From: DASRHT01 sp035650355 | GTDB lineage: Bacteria; Chloroflexota; Ktedonobacteria; Ktedonobacterales; Ktedonobacteraceae | Direction: 5' to 3' | DNA length: 64,000 nucleotides | NCBI GenBank assembly: GCA_035650355.1 | Contig: DASRHT010000102.1 | Coordinates: 32,713 to 96,712 of the forward strand | Shown: positions 43,517-52,231 of the stretch, one piece after another | How positions within the stretch are numbered: the first letter of the stretch is position 1 | How the letters are laid out: each line of letters opens with the position of its first letter | The notes under the pieces: model-generated | Databases searched by the model: none | What the model was told of the DNA's origin: nothing | What the model saw: only the letters and a program-made list of their open reading frames with translations | Translations under genes and position numbers: made by a program

Positions 43517-45463
43517 CTACGTTGCGCGCTTGCGCAGTATTTCCTCGGTTGAACCGAAGAATGCGACGGGATTGACGCGAATAGCCGCTCCGGTTGGGCA
43601 AGCCTGCACACATGCTTGATTATTGTAGCCCGCGCAGAGATCGCATTTTATGGCGACCTTCTTGCGCATCTCTCCCAGAGGGCTTGCGGGCGGATGGATA
43701 TTTAGTGGGCCGGGCGCGGCAGCCATCGGGAGGATTTTCTTGCCGCGCTCTTTCCCCGCGCCCTTTGTGAAAAAGCTGCCAAAGCGCCGCCAGCTCTGCT
43801 GCGCTGCTGTATCCTCTTCATCGTCCAGCGACATGATCGAGATATTATCATAAGGGCAGCGCTCGGCGCAGATGCCGCAGCCGATGCAGCTCTCAGTGAT
43901 ATACACTTCACCGCTCGGCATGCGCGCGATGCCTGCACGGCTACAGAGCATGCAGACGGGGTCCTGGCACTGGCGGCAGGCGGTGGCGATGCTCATGTTG
44001 CCCACAACCATCCCTTTGCGGTTCATGCGCGAGTGACCATGCCGCCGGGCACAGGCTTCTTCGCATTCATTGCAGTGGATGCACTTATCAAGGTCGATGA
44101 CCAGTACTTCCGTCCCCTCAATCACGCCATCTTCGACCAGCGAGTGCAGTCCGGCGCGCGCGCCAGCATCCGAGACGGTATTGACCTTTTTTGAGTCGAT
44201 ATAGTTGAACGGCTCGAAGACGGCGCTATGGGCGGCGAGATTGGCCGTGTGATACAGGCGCAGCCGCTCCTGGAACCGCTGACTGACCTCGGGATAGCGA
44301 GCGAAAAGTGACATGAGGGCGTAGCGCGACACCTCTGCCAGGGTGGTACGAGTGATCGCGGTCACGGTGACGGCGCGCCGGTCGCCCAGCATATCCAGGC
44401 CGCCCGCGAAGTAATCGCCGCCCTGGCGATACGCAATAATGCGCTCGTCGGTTTTATCGCGCCCGGTTCCCGCCGCCGTACGACGTGCAACTTTGACGAA
44501 GCCGTCGAGCAGCACATGCAGCGATTCGCGGATCGGTTGCTCCTGGTCGCCTTCTGTGAAGAGGCGCTGGTCGCGGTCGTAACGCTTGATCTGCGCCTGC
44601 TCGGCAAGCTGGCGAATATCTACGCCGCTGATGCCCTGGAAAAGCGCCATATGCTTGAAGATCGCTTCGATGGCGCGAACAGTACTCAACTGTTCGAAGA
44701 AGGTTTGCACCGCGGGCACGATCTCCATCAGACGCTGCATGACCTGCTCTGGCACTTCCAGCACAATCGCCTCTGTTTGAGCGCGTGCGGTTGCGGTGCG
44801 CTGCTGTCCCGTGAGCATGCCGTGCTCGCCCATATACTCGCCTCGTCGCAGTACCGCGACGGGTAATTCCGCCCCATCAGGTCCAACCGAGGAAAGCTCA
44901 AAGTTTCCCTCCAGGACGAGATAGAGTTCGCGCCCAAACTCACCTTCGCGCATAATGACTGTACCAGGCATGAGCGTGAGCATCTTTGAGGTGGCGACAA
45001 AGTGCAGCAGGTAGTTATCCGGGACGATCTGCGGATCGCTAAACATCGGCTGCTCTCGCAGGCGGCTGAGCAGCATAGGGGGGGTCCAGCCCGGAGGGAG
45101 ATAGTTCAGGAGGCGATTCATATCGACCTTGCCATCCCAGGAGATGCCCAGGCGCTGCTTGAGCGAAAGCATCAGCAGGTCGCGATGATCATCAACGGGG
45201 CAGACCGGCACGCAGGAGCCGCACATGACGCACTCATCGACAAAACGCGCGACATGCGGCGCTATTTCGTCCGAGACGGTGGCGCGGTTGAGATCGGCGA
45301 TATTGATGATGGCGGAAAGTGGGACGGGGCAGGCGCGCATGCAGCGATCACAGCCGATGCACATGTCGATTTCGTAGCGTATCTCTTCTATAGTCAACGG
45401 CTGCACATCGGTGCGATGCGCGATGCCCACGGCAAAAGGTGATTTTGAAGATTGTACTTGCAT
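43517..45463 (-). CDS. Fe-S protein with two cyclic-nucleotide-binding folds
   Basis: The 648-residue soluble protein is a mosaic. Residues 30-90 form a two-cluster ferredoxin (Cys35/38/41/45 and 78/81/84/88). Residues 159-259 are a cNMP-binding fold with a near-complete phosphate cassette (MGEHGMLTGQQRTATARA). Residues 289-404 are a second such fold with the cassette decayed (AGGLDMLGDRRAVTV). Residues 459-634 form a DmsB/HycB-like four-cluster domain: Cys461/464/467/471, 496/499/504/507, 526/529/532/536 and 607/610/618/622. Up to six 4Fe-4S clusters could form a wire. ATG 45463 is chosen because the earlier one lies inside the upstream gene. Ligand gating of electron transfer is an inference. 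Confidence 0.8.
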   Translation of the reverse strand: MQVQSSKSPFAVGIAHRTDVQPLTIEEIRYEIDMCIGCDRCMRACPVPLSAIINIADLNRATVSDEIAPHVARFVDECVMCGSCVPVCPVDDHRDLLMLSLKQRLGISWDGKVDMNRLLNYLPPGWTPPMLLSRLREQPMFSDPQIVPDNYLLHFVATSKMLTLMPGTVIMREGEFGRELYLVLEGNFELSSVGPDGAELPVAVLRRGEYMGEHGMLTGQQRTATARAQTEAIVLEVPEQVMQRLMEIVPAVQTFFEQLSTVRAIEAIFKHMALFQGISGVDIRQLAEQAQIKRYDRDQRLFTEGDQEQPIRESLHVLLDGFVKVARRTAAGTGRDKTDERIIAYRQGGDYFAGGLDMLGDRRAVTVTAITRTTLAEVSRYALMSLFARYPEVSQRFQERLRLYHTANLAAHSAVFEPFNYIDSKKVNTVSDAGARAGLHSLVEDGVIEGTEVLVIDLDKCIHCNECEEACARRHGHSRMNRKGMVVGNMSIATACRQCQDPVCMLCSRAGIARMPSGEVYITESCIGCGICAERCPYDNISIMSLDDEEDTAAQQSWRRFGSFFTKGAGKERGKKILPMAAAPGPLNIHPPASPLGEMRKKVAIKCDLCAGYNNQACVQACPTGAAIRVNPVAFFGSTEEILRKRAT

Positions 45464-45483
45464 ATTGCTTCCCTGCAATCTTT

Positions 45484-48135
45484 CTACGACGAACCCAGCG
45501 GAGAGCTGCAACCGGCGCAGAAGCGTGCGACTTTGACGTTAGCGACTCCACAGCGAGGGCAGATCTTGATCTGAGGCATGGGCGCGCTCAGTTGCGGCGC
45601 TCGGGCAGCTTCTGTCGGCTCGCGCTTCGTACTGGCGCTTGCCACCTGTTTCTTTGGAGCGGGTGCGCTGCGCTCGTCTGCTGGCTGGCCCCGCTCGGCC
45701 CTGACCGGCTGCGTTTCCCGCCAGCCAGATTGCAGATCGATAAAATAGATTAAGGTGCTGCCCATCGCGATACGATCTCCGTGTCCAAGCAGGTAGGGAT
45801 TATCAATCCTGGTCTGGTTGACCATCACACCGTTGCTGCTGCCCAGATCACGAATATAGTACCCCTGCGCACCCGGAAATACTTCGGCATGGCGACGCGA
45901 CACTACCATGTCGGCAAGCTCGATATCGTTGTTTTTGTCGCGCCCGATCACGAAACGCTTGTTCTCCCTGAGCAGATAGACCAGCGGCGGGCGTTTCTTG
46001 CCCTTTTTTCCCGTTAGCACCACCAGGGCAGGGTAGCGTTTAAAAGCCTCGACAATAGAAGCCGGCACCGAATCGGTTGCGCCCGATAGTTGCAGCGAAC
46101 CGTCAGGATTGACCATTGGCTGTCCCTGAGAAGCTCTCTCGTCGCTTGCCTCCATTTCGTTGAGCTTGCTAATGCCCGCCATTGAGGGACTCCCGATTAC
46201 TGGTCGCTTCGTCTGCTCGCTGCTGGCAGGCCGTAAGAGGAATATGCATGTGACGACCTTGCCAAAGCGGATCTGGTCGTTGGGCTTGAGAATGTGCGCG
46301 TTGTCCTGTGAGAGGCGCGTCCCGTTAACAAAGGTGCCGTTGGTGCTGCCGAGGTCTTGTAGCATATATTTGCCGTTGGCATGGATGATCTCGGCGTGAC
46401 GACGCGATACGGAACCCTCGTCGATCAGCATATAGACGCCGGGCTGGCGACCTATCTCCATCACTTTTGCCGGGTTCAGGCGTGTCTCCGAGAGACGAGG
46501 CCTGCCTTGAGGCTGATCCAGATAAATAAGCACTGCCTCTGTCAGCAGTTGCGCTCCGATAGCCTGATTGTCCTGTGTCCTGTTTTCCATTGGTTTCCCC
46601 CCCACTACTGTATTCTCACCTGCTTTCCCACTAAGCGCCCCCATCTGCCCCGTGATAATCGTTTTTACCTGCTCAATCGCCGCCTGCCTCGCGGTATAAT
46701 TGTTAGGTGCGGCAGCTTTCGCCGTATTGTTGCCCGGAACTGCCTGCTTGAGCGTAATAGCCTGCTTCACTGTGTTCATGACAGGCACGGCCTGCTTTCC
46801 TGTACTGGCGCCGGGTAATGGCTGCTTGATGGCGATATTGCCGGTAGTTCTGCCCCCGGACTTGTTGACGCCCAGCAGCACCGGCGGCACTCCCTGTCTA
46901 TCCAGCCAGTCATTGAGCTTAAAATCGCTGGCGAACAGGTATGAAGCGACCGGCAGCAGGTTGATCTGGTGATCGATGGCCCGCTTGAATGTCAGCGCCT
47001 GCTTGCGATCTCCCAGTGAGAGCATGCCTATCGGTATTCCATCTTTAAGTACGGCTTTGCGATACGTGCGCGGTTGCGGATCGGCGATAATTTCCTGGTA
47101 GCCGGGAAGATTGGTTACGCCCACCGAGGCGAAGTCGAGGCCATAGAGGAAGGTTGCATTGTAGAAGGTGCTGGCCTGAAGAGAAGCATCGCCTTCAAGC
47201 TGATCGAGCATGCTATATGCGGCGGCGCGTGCCTGCTGGATAGCTGGGTACCATTGCCCAATGATCCGCGTGCGTCCCGTCATCATATCGGTTGTTTCCA
47301 GCACATCGCCGGCAGCAAAAACGTCGCGTGCGCTGGTTCGCATTCTGGCATCGACCTGAACGCCGCGACCGCAGGTGATCCCGCTGGCCCTGATAAAATC
47401 AATATTTGGCTCAACCCCGATGGCAACAATCACCAGTTCGCAGGGGATGCGCGAGCCTTTTGTGGTGACGACGGCATTAACTTCGCCATCATTGCCTGTG
47501 ATCTCGGCAATCTCTTCTTCCAGGAGCACATCGACGCCGTCGCGCCTCTCCTGTTGCAATACGAGGTCGGAGGCGGTGGCATCCAGCACTTCCGACCAGA
47601 GGATGCGGCGGCGCAAGAGATGCGTCACGGCATAGCCACGATGGCGCAGCGTCTCGATGGTCTCCAGCGCCAGGGTTCCGCTGCCGCTCACAACGACCCG
47701 CCGCACATTATTGAGGCGTTGCAGCACGGCCTGGTAATCGGCGATGGTGCGCAGCGTCGTTACGCCTTTAAGGTTGCTGCCAGGACACTTCAATCTGGCC
47801 GGGCGAGCGCCGCTGGCCAGTAGCAGGCGCTCATAGCGTATCTGGCGCTTGCTCTGGAGAAATACCGCGTGCTGCGCGGTACTGATGGCTGTAACGCGAT
47901 CCGGCAGAAAATAGATATTATGATCCTGGTAAAAGCTGGTCGGGCGCGCCCATAGTTTATCTTCGTGTACGCGTCCCCCCAGGTAATCTTTCAGCGCGGG
48001 GCGGTAGTAGACAGGATAAGGATCGTCGGCAATCACGGCTATCGAGGCGGCAGGCGCTTCAGCCCGCAGGATCTCGGCGGCAGTCGCGCCCGCGATGCCG
48101 TTGCCGATGATCAGATAGGATAGCCGATCAGCCAT
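45484..48135 (-). CDS. FAD/NAD(P)H oxidoreductase fused to two FHA domains and zinc ribbon
   Basis: The 883-residue protein starts with a pyridine-nucleotide-disulfide-type oxidoreductase (1 to about 410) like the NirB N-terminus or rubredoxin reductases: FAD site IIGNGIAGATAAE, NAD(P) site VVVSGSGTLALETIE and DVFAAGDVLET. A low-complexity linker (430-515) follows. FHA domain 1 (535-635) has VMEIGRQ, SVSRRHAE and LGSTNGTFVNG; FHA domain 2 (705-800) has FVIGRDKNNDIEL, VVSRRHAE and LGSSNGVMVN. A zinc ribbon CPRC..CAGC (859-876) ends it. FHA domains bind phosphothreonine peptides, so the enzyme may dock to a phosphorylated partner. It sits between the kinase-like Rieske gene (33-base gap) and the Fe-S gene (20-base gap). 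Confidence 0.88.
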   Translation of the reverse strand: MADRLSYLIIGNGIAGATAAEILRAEAPAASIAVIADDPYPVYYRPALKDYLGGRVHEDKLWARPTSFYQDHNIYFLPDRVTAISTAQHAVFLQSKRQIRYERLLLASGARPARLKCPGSNLKGVTTLRTIADYQAVLQRLNNVRRVVVSGSGTLALETIETLRHRGYAVTHLLRRRILWSEVLDATASDLVLQQERRDGVDVLLEEEIAEITGNDGEVNAVVTTKGSRIPCELVIVAIGVEPNIDFIRASGITCGRGVQVDARMRTSARDVFAAGDVLETTDMMTGRTRIIGQWYPAIQQARAAAYSMLDQLEGDASLQASTFYNATFLYGLDFASVGVTNLPGYQEIIADPQPRTYRKAVLKDGIPIGMLSLGDRKQALTFKRAIDHQINLLPVASYLFASDFKLNDWLDRQGVPPVLLGVNKSGGRTTGNIAIKQPLPGASTGKQAVPVMNTVKQAITLKQAVPGNNTAKAAAPNNYTARQAAIEQVKTIITGQMGALSGKAGENTVVGGKPMENRTQDNQAIGAQLLTEAVLIYLDQPQGRPRLSETRLNPAKVMEIGRQPGVYMLIDEGSVSRRHAEIIHANGKYMLQDLGSTNGTFVNGTRLSQDNAHILKPNDQIRFGKVVTCIFLLRPASSEQTKRPVIGSPSMAGISKLNEMEASDERASQGQPMVNPDGSLQLSGATDSVPASIVEAFKRYPALVVLTGKKGKKRPPLVYLLRENKRFVIGRDKNNDIELADMVVSRRHAEVFPGAQGYYIRDLGSSNGVMVNQTRIDNPYLLGHGDRIAMGSTLIYFIDLQSGWRETQPVRAERGQPADERSAPAPKKQVASASTKREPTEAARAPQLSAPMPQIKICPRCGVANVKVARFCAGCSSPLGSS

Positions 48136-48168
48136 GATACTACTCCAGACTTTCTACATGTATTTTCT

Positions 48169-49632
48169 TTAAACGGCGGTAATGGTGCCGTCTGCGTTAA
48201 CAACAATCTTGATGGGAGGCAGCGGCGAAGGCGCCGGTCCCTGGACGACTGCCGCGTTTTTTGCCGGATCGAAAATTGCGTCGTGGCAAGGGCAGATTAG
48301 CATCTGGTCCTGCGCGCTATAATTGACCACGCAGCCCGCGTGTGTGCAAATGGCATCAAAAGCGACGAAGCGCTTATCGGGCAAATGGATCAGCAGGCCG
48401 GGATGCGCCTGATTGGGGAGCGAGAATTTTTTCGCGCTGTTGACCGGCAGGTCGGTTGCCAGAGCTATGAAATTCTTTTTCTGCGTCCCTGGCGCGGCCA
48501 TCGTCTTCTTTGGGCCGGGATTCAGGGTGCTACCAGGGATGATACCCTTGAGAATATTCGTCTCGAAGATTGCTATGGTGGCAATGGCCGCTACTGCTCC
48601 CGCGCCAGCCAGTGCCATCAGGCGGCGACGTGAAACTCCTCGCCTGCGTGGTTGCATGGGGAGTGGGATAGAGGGAGCGCGCTGCACAGTCTTTGAGGGC
48701 GCTTTAATGGCGGCGGTTTTGGCAAGCACCATAGGCTTCGTGCTGGGAGCCACGATTTGATAGTACGCCTGTACCAGTTCGCCTGGGCTATGGTATCGCT
48801 CTAGAGGGTCCTTCGCCATCGCTTTGGCAATGATATGGTCGAGATCAACGGGCAGACCCGGGCGCCATGTGCTCAGTGACGGCACAGTAGCGTACAGGTG
48901 TTGCCGGATAATCTCATTGCGCGTCGCTCCTGAGAAAGGCGCCTGGCCTGTGAGCAGCCGATAGAGCACGGCGCCCATCGCATAGGTATCTGCGTACGTA
49001 TCGATGGCCTTGCCGAGCAGTTGCTCCGGTGAGCTGGACTCGGTGCTGCCTTCAAAAGTATTCCCCTGGTACGATTCGATCTCCTGGAATTGCTTGCTTA
49101 ATTCGACCATGCGGATCAGCCCAAATTCGCCGATGACGAGCTGGCTGTTTGCCATGACGAAAATGCAGTTGGTGGACAGGTTGCGGTGCAGGACAGCTCG
49201 CTCATGCGCGTACTCAAGCGCGGAAGCAATCTGCTCAAGGTACTGTCCGACCGAAAGAAGATCGGTGGCAGCATTCTGAGCCAGTACCGTGCGCAGCGAC
49301 ATATGCGAAACATCCGAGTAGACAAGATAGGGCATACCCCGGTAGCTGCCGTAGTCCAGCAGCGGCAAGATATGCGGATGTTGCAACATCGAAATTTGAT
49401 TTGCCTCCTGCTGAAAGCGCCCCAGGTAGACAAGGCGAACGTCTGGCTTCAAGTCAGAGCCGGGCTCCAGCGGAGGCGTACTTATAAAGCGGATAATCGT
49501 TCCGGTTCTGGCCGTTGTATTGGTACTTGCTAAGAAGACTGCTCCCCATCTGTCCTGCTCTACCAGTTGTTCCAGGCGGTAATTTCCTAGCACCACTCCC
49601 ACGATTCGCTCGAAGGATGATTGTCCAATCAT
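48169..49632 (-). CDS. Pseudokinase-TM-Rieske fusion
   Basis: The 487-residue protein joins a Ser/Thr-kinase fold (about 15-295) to a Rieske domain (about 385-487). The kinase part keeps SPEQLLGKAIDTYADTYAMG and the C-lobe, but HRD is HRN (149-151), DFG is EFG (169-171) and no VAIK lysine is seen, so it should not phosphorylate. A twin-arginine-like SRRRLMALAGAGA (334-346) leads into one membrane helix. The Rieske site is complete: CTHAGC (Cys429, His431) and CPCHDAIFD (Cys447, His450), with Cys434/Cys449 for the disulfide of high-potential types. This predicts a cytoplasmic pseudokinase and an outside 2Fe-2S centre. AGGAGG precedes the ATG. It is the first gene of the redox operon. Confidence 0.88.
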   Translation of the reverse strand: MIGQSSFERIVGVVLGNYRLEQLVEQDRWGAVFLASTNTTARTGTIIRFISTPPLEPGSDLKPDVRLVYLGRFQQEANQISMLQHPHILPLLDYGSYRGMPYLVYSDVSHMSLRTVLAQNAATDLLSVGQYLEQIASALEYAHERAVLHRNLSTNCIFVMANSQLVIGEFGLIRMVELSKQFQEIESYQGNTFEGSTESSSPEQLLGKAIDTYADTYAMGAVLYRLLTGQAPFSGATRNEIIRQHLYATVPSLSTWRPGLPVDLDHIIAKAMAKDPLERYHSPGELVQAYYQIVAPSTKPMVLAKTAAIKAPSKTVQRAPSIPLPMQPRRRGVSRRRLMALAGAGAVAAIATIAIFETNILKGIIPGSTLNPGPKKTMAAPGTQKKNFIALATDLPVNSAKKFSLPNQAHPGLLIHLPDKRFVAFDAICTHAGCVVNYSAQDQMLICPCHDAIFDPAKNAAVVQGPAPSPLPPIKIVVNADGTITAV

Positions 49633-49804
49633 AAATGACCTCCTGTTAATCCTAGATAGTAGCTATGATGATACAGCATGCTACAGTTTACCCCCTAATC
49701 TTATCAAAGTATATGCCAGAGGTCTTGTGAGGCTCATGAGAACATTACTCATTTCCTACAGGGAGGGCAAAACCATAACCGATAGGTCCTGTTATAAAAT
49801 AAAT

Positions 49805-49830
49805 GCTGTCCCCTTTATAAAGGGAACAGC
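49805..49830 (-). terminator. Rho-independent terminator of ftsH
   Basis: Read on the minus strand, GCTGTTCCCTTT and AAAGGGGACAGC pair, and ATTTATTTT follows. It lies about 70 bases beyond the ftsH stop and before the redox operon. Confidence 0.75.
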
Positions 49831-49901
49831 GATGGGGAAAGCTTCGTTCCTGGCGCTCGAATGCATTGCTCTTGGAGTGAGAGGGGGATAGACCCCCTCT
49901 T

Positions 49902-51905
49902 TTATACATTGGCGAGGCGGTAGGCTGCCGGGGCGTCGTTGATGGCTCCGGTTTCTGTCATGATCTGGCGCAATTGCCTGGCATCGATGGTTTCGTGTAG
50001 CCGCAACTCCTGCGCGATGCGGTTTAACGTCTCGCGATGCTCTGTCAACAGCGTCAGCGCACGGTCATACGCTTTTTTGACCAGGCGATTGACCTCCTCG
50101 TCGATGATGCTGGCCGTTCGCTCGCTATAGTCGCGCGAGCCGGTGGCAAGGGAGGTACCGGCGAAGGGGTCCTCGCGCTCACTAAAGGAGATCGTGCCCA
50201 GCTTTTCGCTCATTCCCCAGCGAGCAACCATCTGGCGCGCAATGGCGGTGACGCGTTGGAGATCGTTCTCCGCTCCGGTGGTGATGCGCCCAATCGCAAC
50301 CTGCTCGGCGGCACGTCCGCCAAGAGCCGTGACCATCTGCGCTTCAAGAAAGTCCTTAGGATAGTTATAGCGATCATCCAGGGGCGTATACTGCGTAACG
50401 CCCAGCGCCTGCCCACGCGGCACAATCGTGACTTTAGAGACCGGGTCAACGTGCTCCTCCAGCAGACCGGTGAGGGCATGCCCACCTTCGTGATAGGCAA
50501 TCACGTTCAGATCCTCGTTGCTCAGGACCAGCGGGCGCTCCGCGCCAATCAGGATCTTGTCGAGGGCCTCGTCGAAGCAAACCTGAGTGACTGCATCCAG
50601 GTTGCGCCGGGCAGCCAGCAGAGCAGCTTCGTTGACCAGATTCGCCAGGTCCGCGCCGACCATACCAGGGGTGCCGCGGGCGATGGTGATCAGGTCAACA
50701 TCGTTTGCCAGTGGCACGTTGCGCGTGTGGATCTTGAGGATTGCCAGGCGACCATTCCAGTCGGGACGTTCTACCGTGACGCGGCGATCAAAGCGTCCTG
50801 GTCGCAGCAACGCTTTGTCCAGCCCATCGGGGCGGTTCGTTGCGGCCAGCACAACGACTGCCTGGCGCGGATCAAAGCCATCCATTTCGACCAGCAACTG
50901 ATTCAGTGTCTGCTCGCGCTCGTCGTTGCTATTAATGCTGGAGCCACGCTGTCGGCCCACGGCGTCGATTTCGTCGATAAAGATGATGCTGGGTGCAGCC
51001 TTCTTGGCCTGATCGAACAGATCGCGCACGCGACTGGCGCCGACGCCAACCAGCACTTCGACGAACTCTGAGCCGCTCATGGAGAAGAACGGAACGCTTG
51101 CTTCGCCCGCAACGGCTCGTGCCAGCAGCGTTTTACCTGTCCCCGGAGGTCCTACCAGCAGCACGCCACGCGGAATCTTGCCGCCCAGGCGCTGGAACTT
51201 CTGCGGCGTTTTCAGGAATTCGACCACTTCAACCAGATCGTTCTTGGCTTCATCCACTCCGGCCACATCGGCAAAGGTGGTCGTGGGGCGGTCCTCCAGC
51301 ACCAGCTTGGCCCGGCTCTTGCCAAAACTGAAAATGTTCTGCTGGCTCTGGGTCGCGCGGCGAGCGATCAGGAAGAAGACGCCAAATAGGATCACCCAGG
51401 GGAGCAGGCTGAGTATGCTGAAGAGGAGGCTGTTATCGTTAGCTGGCTTGGCCTGGAATTTGACGTTATTCTTGATTAGTAGCGCGGTCAGTGTGGGATC
51501 GCCGTTCGGCATCTGCAAAAAATGATACTGGGTGCCGGTTTTGGGACTCCCGTTGGCATCGGTGATGGTAATGGCATTTTTAAAATTGCCGGTTACATCC
51601 TGCCCCTGGAAGACTGCGGTATCGACGTTTCCCTGTTGCACCTGCTGATAAAATGTGCTATATGGCACTTCAATCACATTGGGACCGCTGGTGCTGCTGT
51701 TGTTGCCCTGAGTGAAGTACTGGAAGAGATACCATCCAACCAGCACGACAACCATGATGAGGATCGAGCGGATCAGGATCGACGTTCCTGTATCGCGCGG
51801 ACCTCCTCCATTGCTACCATTGCCCCCATTACCTGGCCTCTGCGGCCCCCCAGGCCCCTGATCGTTCGGGGTGTTCTGGTACATATATATAGCCTGAGCA
51901 TCCAT
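49902..51905 (-). CDS. ftsH: ATP-dependent zinc metalloprotease FtsH
   Basis: The 667-residue membrane protease degrades misfolded or regulatory membrane and cytosolic proteins. A Gly/Asn-rich N-terminus precedes the first TM helix (about 43-64). An outer domain and a second TM helix (about 160-182) follow. The AAA core has GPPGTGKTLLARAVAGEA, FIDEIDAVGRQRG, the second-region arginines in RPGRFDRRV, and the zinc site HEGGH (usually HEAGH). The C-terminal helical domain is normal. A weak ribosome site precedes ATG 51905; ATG 51884 is an alternative. It forms hexamers in the membrane. Confidence 0.95.
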   Translation of the reverse strand: MDAQAIYMYQNTPNDQGPGGPQRPGNGGNGSNGGGPRDTGTSILIRSILIMVVVLVGWYLFQYFTQGNNSSTSGPNVIEVPYSTFYQQVQQGNVDTAVFQGQDVTGNFKNAITITDANGSPKTGTQYHFLQMPNGDPTLTALLIKNNVKFQAKPANDNSLLFSILSLLPWVILFGVFFLIARRATQSQQNIFSFGKSRAKLVLEDRPTTTFADVAGVDEAKNDLVEVVEFLKTPQKFQRLGGKIPRGVLLVGPPGTGKTLLARAVAGEASVPFFSMSGSEFVEVLVGVGASRVRDLFDQAKKAAPSIIFIDEIDAVGRQRGSSINSNDEREQTLNQLLVEMDGFDPRQAVVVLAATNRPDGLDKALLRPGRFDRRVTVERPDWNGRLAILKIHTRNVPLANDVDLITIARGTPGMVGADLANLVNEAALLAARRNLDAVTQVCFDEALDKILIGAERPLVLSNEDLNVIAYHEGGHALTGLLEEHVDPVSKVTIVPRGQALGVTQYTPLDDRYNYPKDFLEAQMVTALGGRAAEQVAIGRITTGAENDLQRVTAIARQMVARWGMSEKLGTISFSEREDPFAGTSLATGSRDYSERTASIIDEEVNRLVKKAYDRALTLLTEHRETLNRIAQELRLHETIDARQLRQIMTETGAINDAPAAYRLANV

Positions 51906-52231
51906 CTAGTTCAGACCTGCTTTCTTTAAGAAAGGCGTCCGCAGGAATCTCTCCTACAGACCTTCACATTGCAATACGGAATAAGTTACTTGCATATTAC
52001 ACGGATACTGGCCTCTTCGTCTACTCTTTTTCTGCCTTGCTTACAACCTTGCTATGAGGATATAAGTGAGGCGAAATGGAATACTGGCTGTATCCAGGAT
52101 ATACTAGTAAATACGTTTGAGATCGCTCAAAGTTAGACAGTTGAGCTTGGCCTATCCCTGCTCTGTAGGGGCGGGGCTTGCCCCCGCCCTTTACCAAAAA
52201 CAATCAGTGCGAAAACAATCCAGCAAAGATC
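51906..52231. other. Divergent intergenic region ftsH / caspase-WD40
   Basis: This region holds both promoters and, at 52165-52190, an R1 hairpin (GTAGGGGCGGGGCTTGCCCC then CGCCCT). No gene is seen. Confidence 0.5.

Noticed and set aside
50037..51071. 344-codon plus-strand frame opposite ftsH
   Set aside because: It lies wholly within the conserved AAA and protease domains of ftsH; its length reflects codon bias of the true gene.
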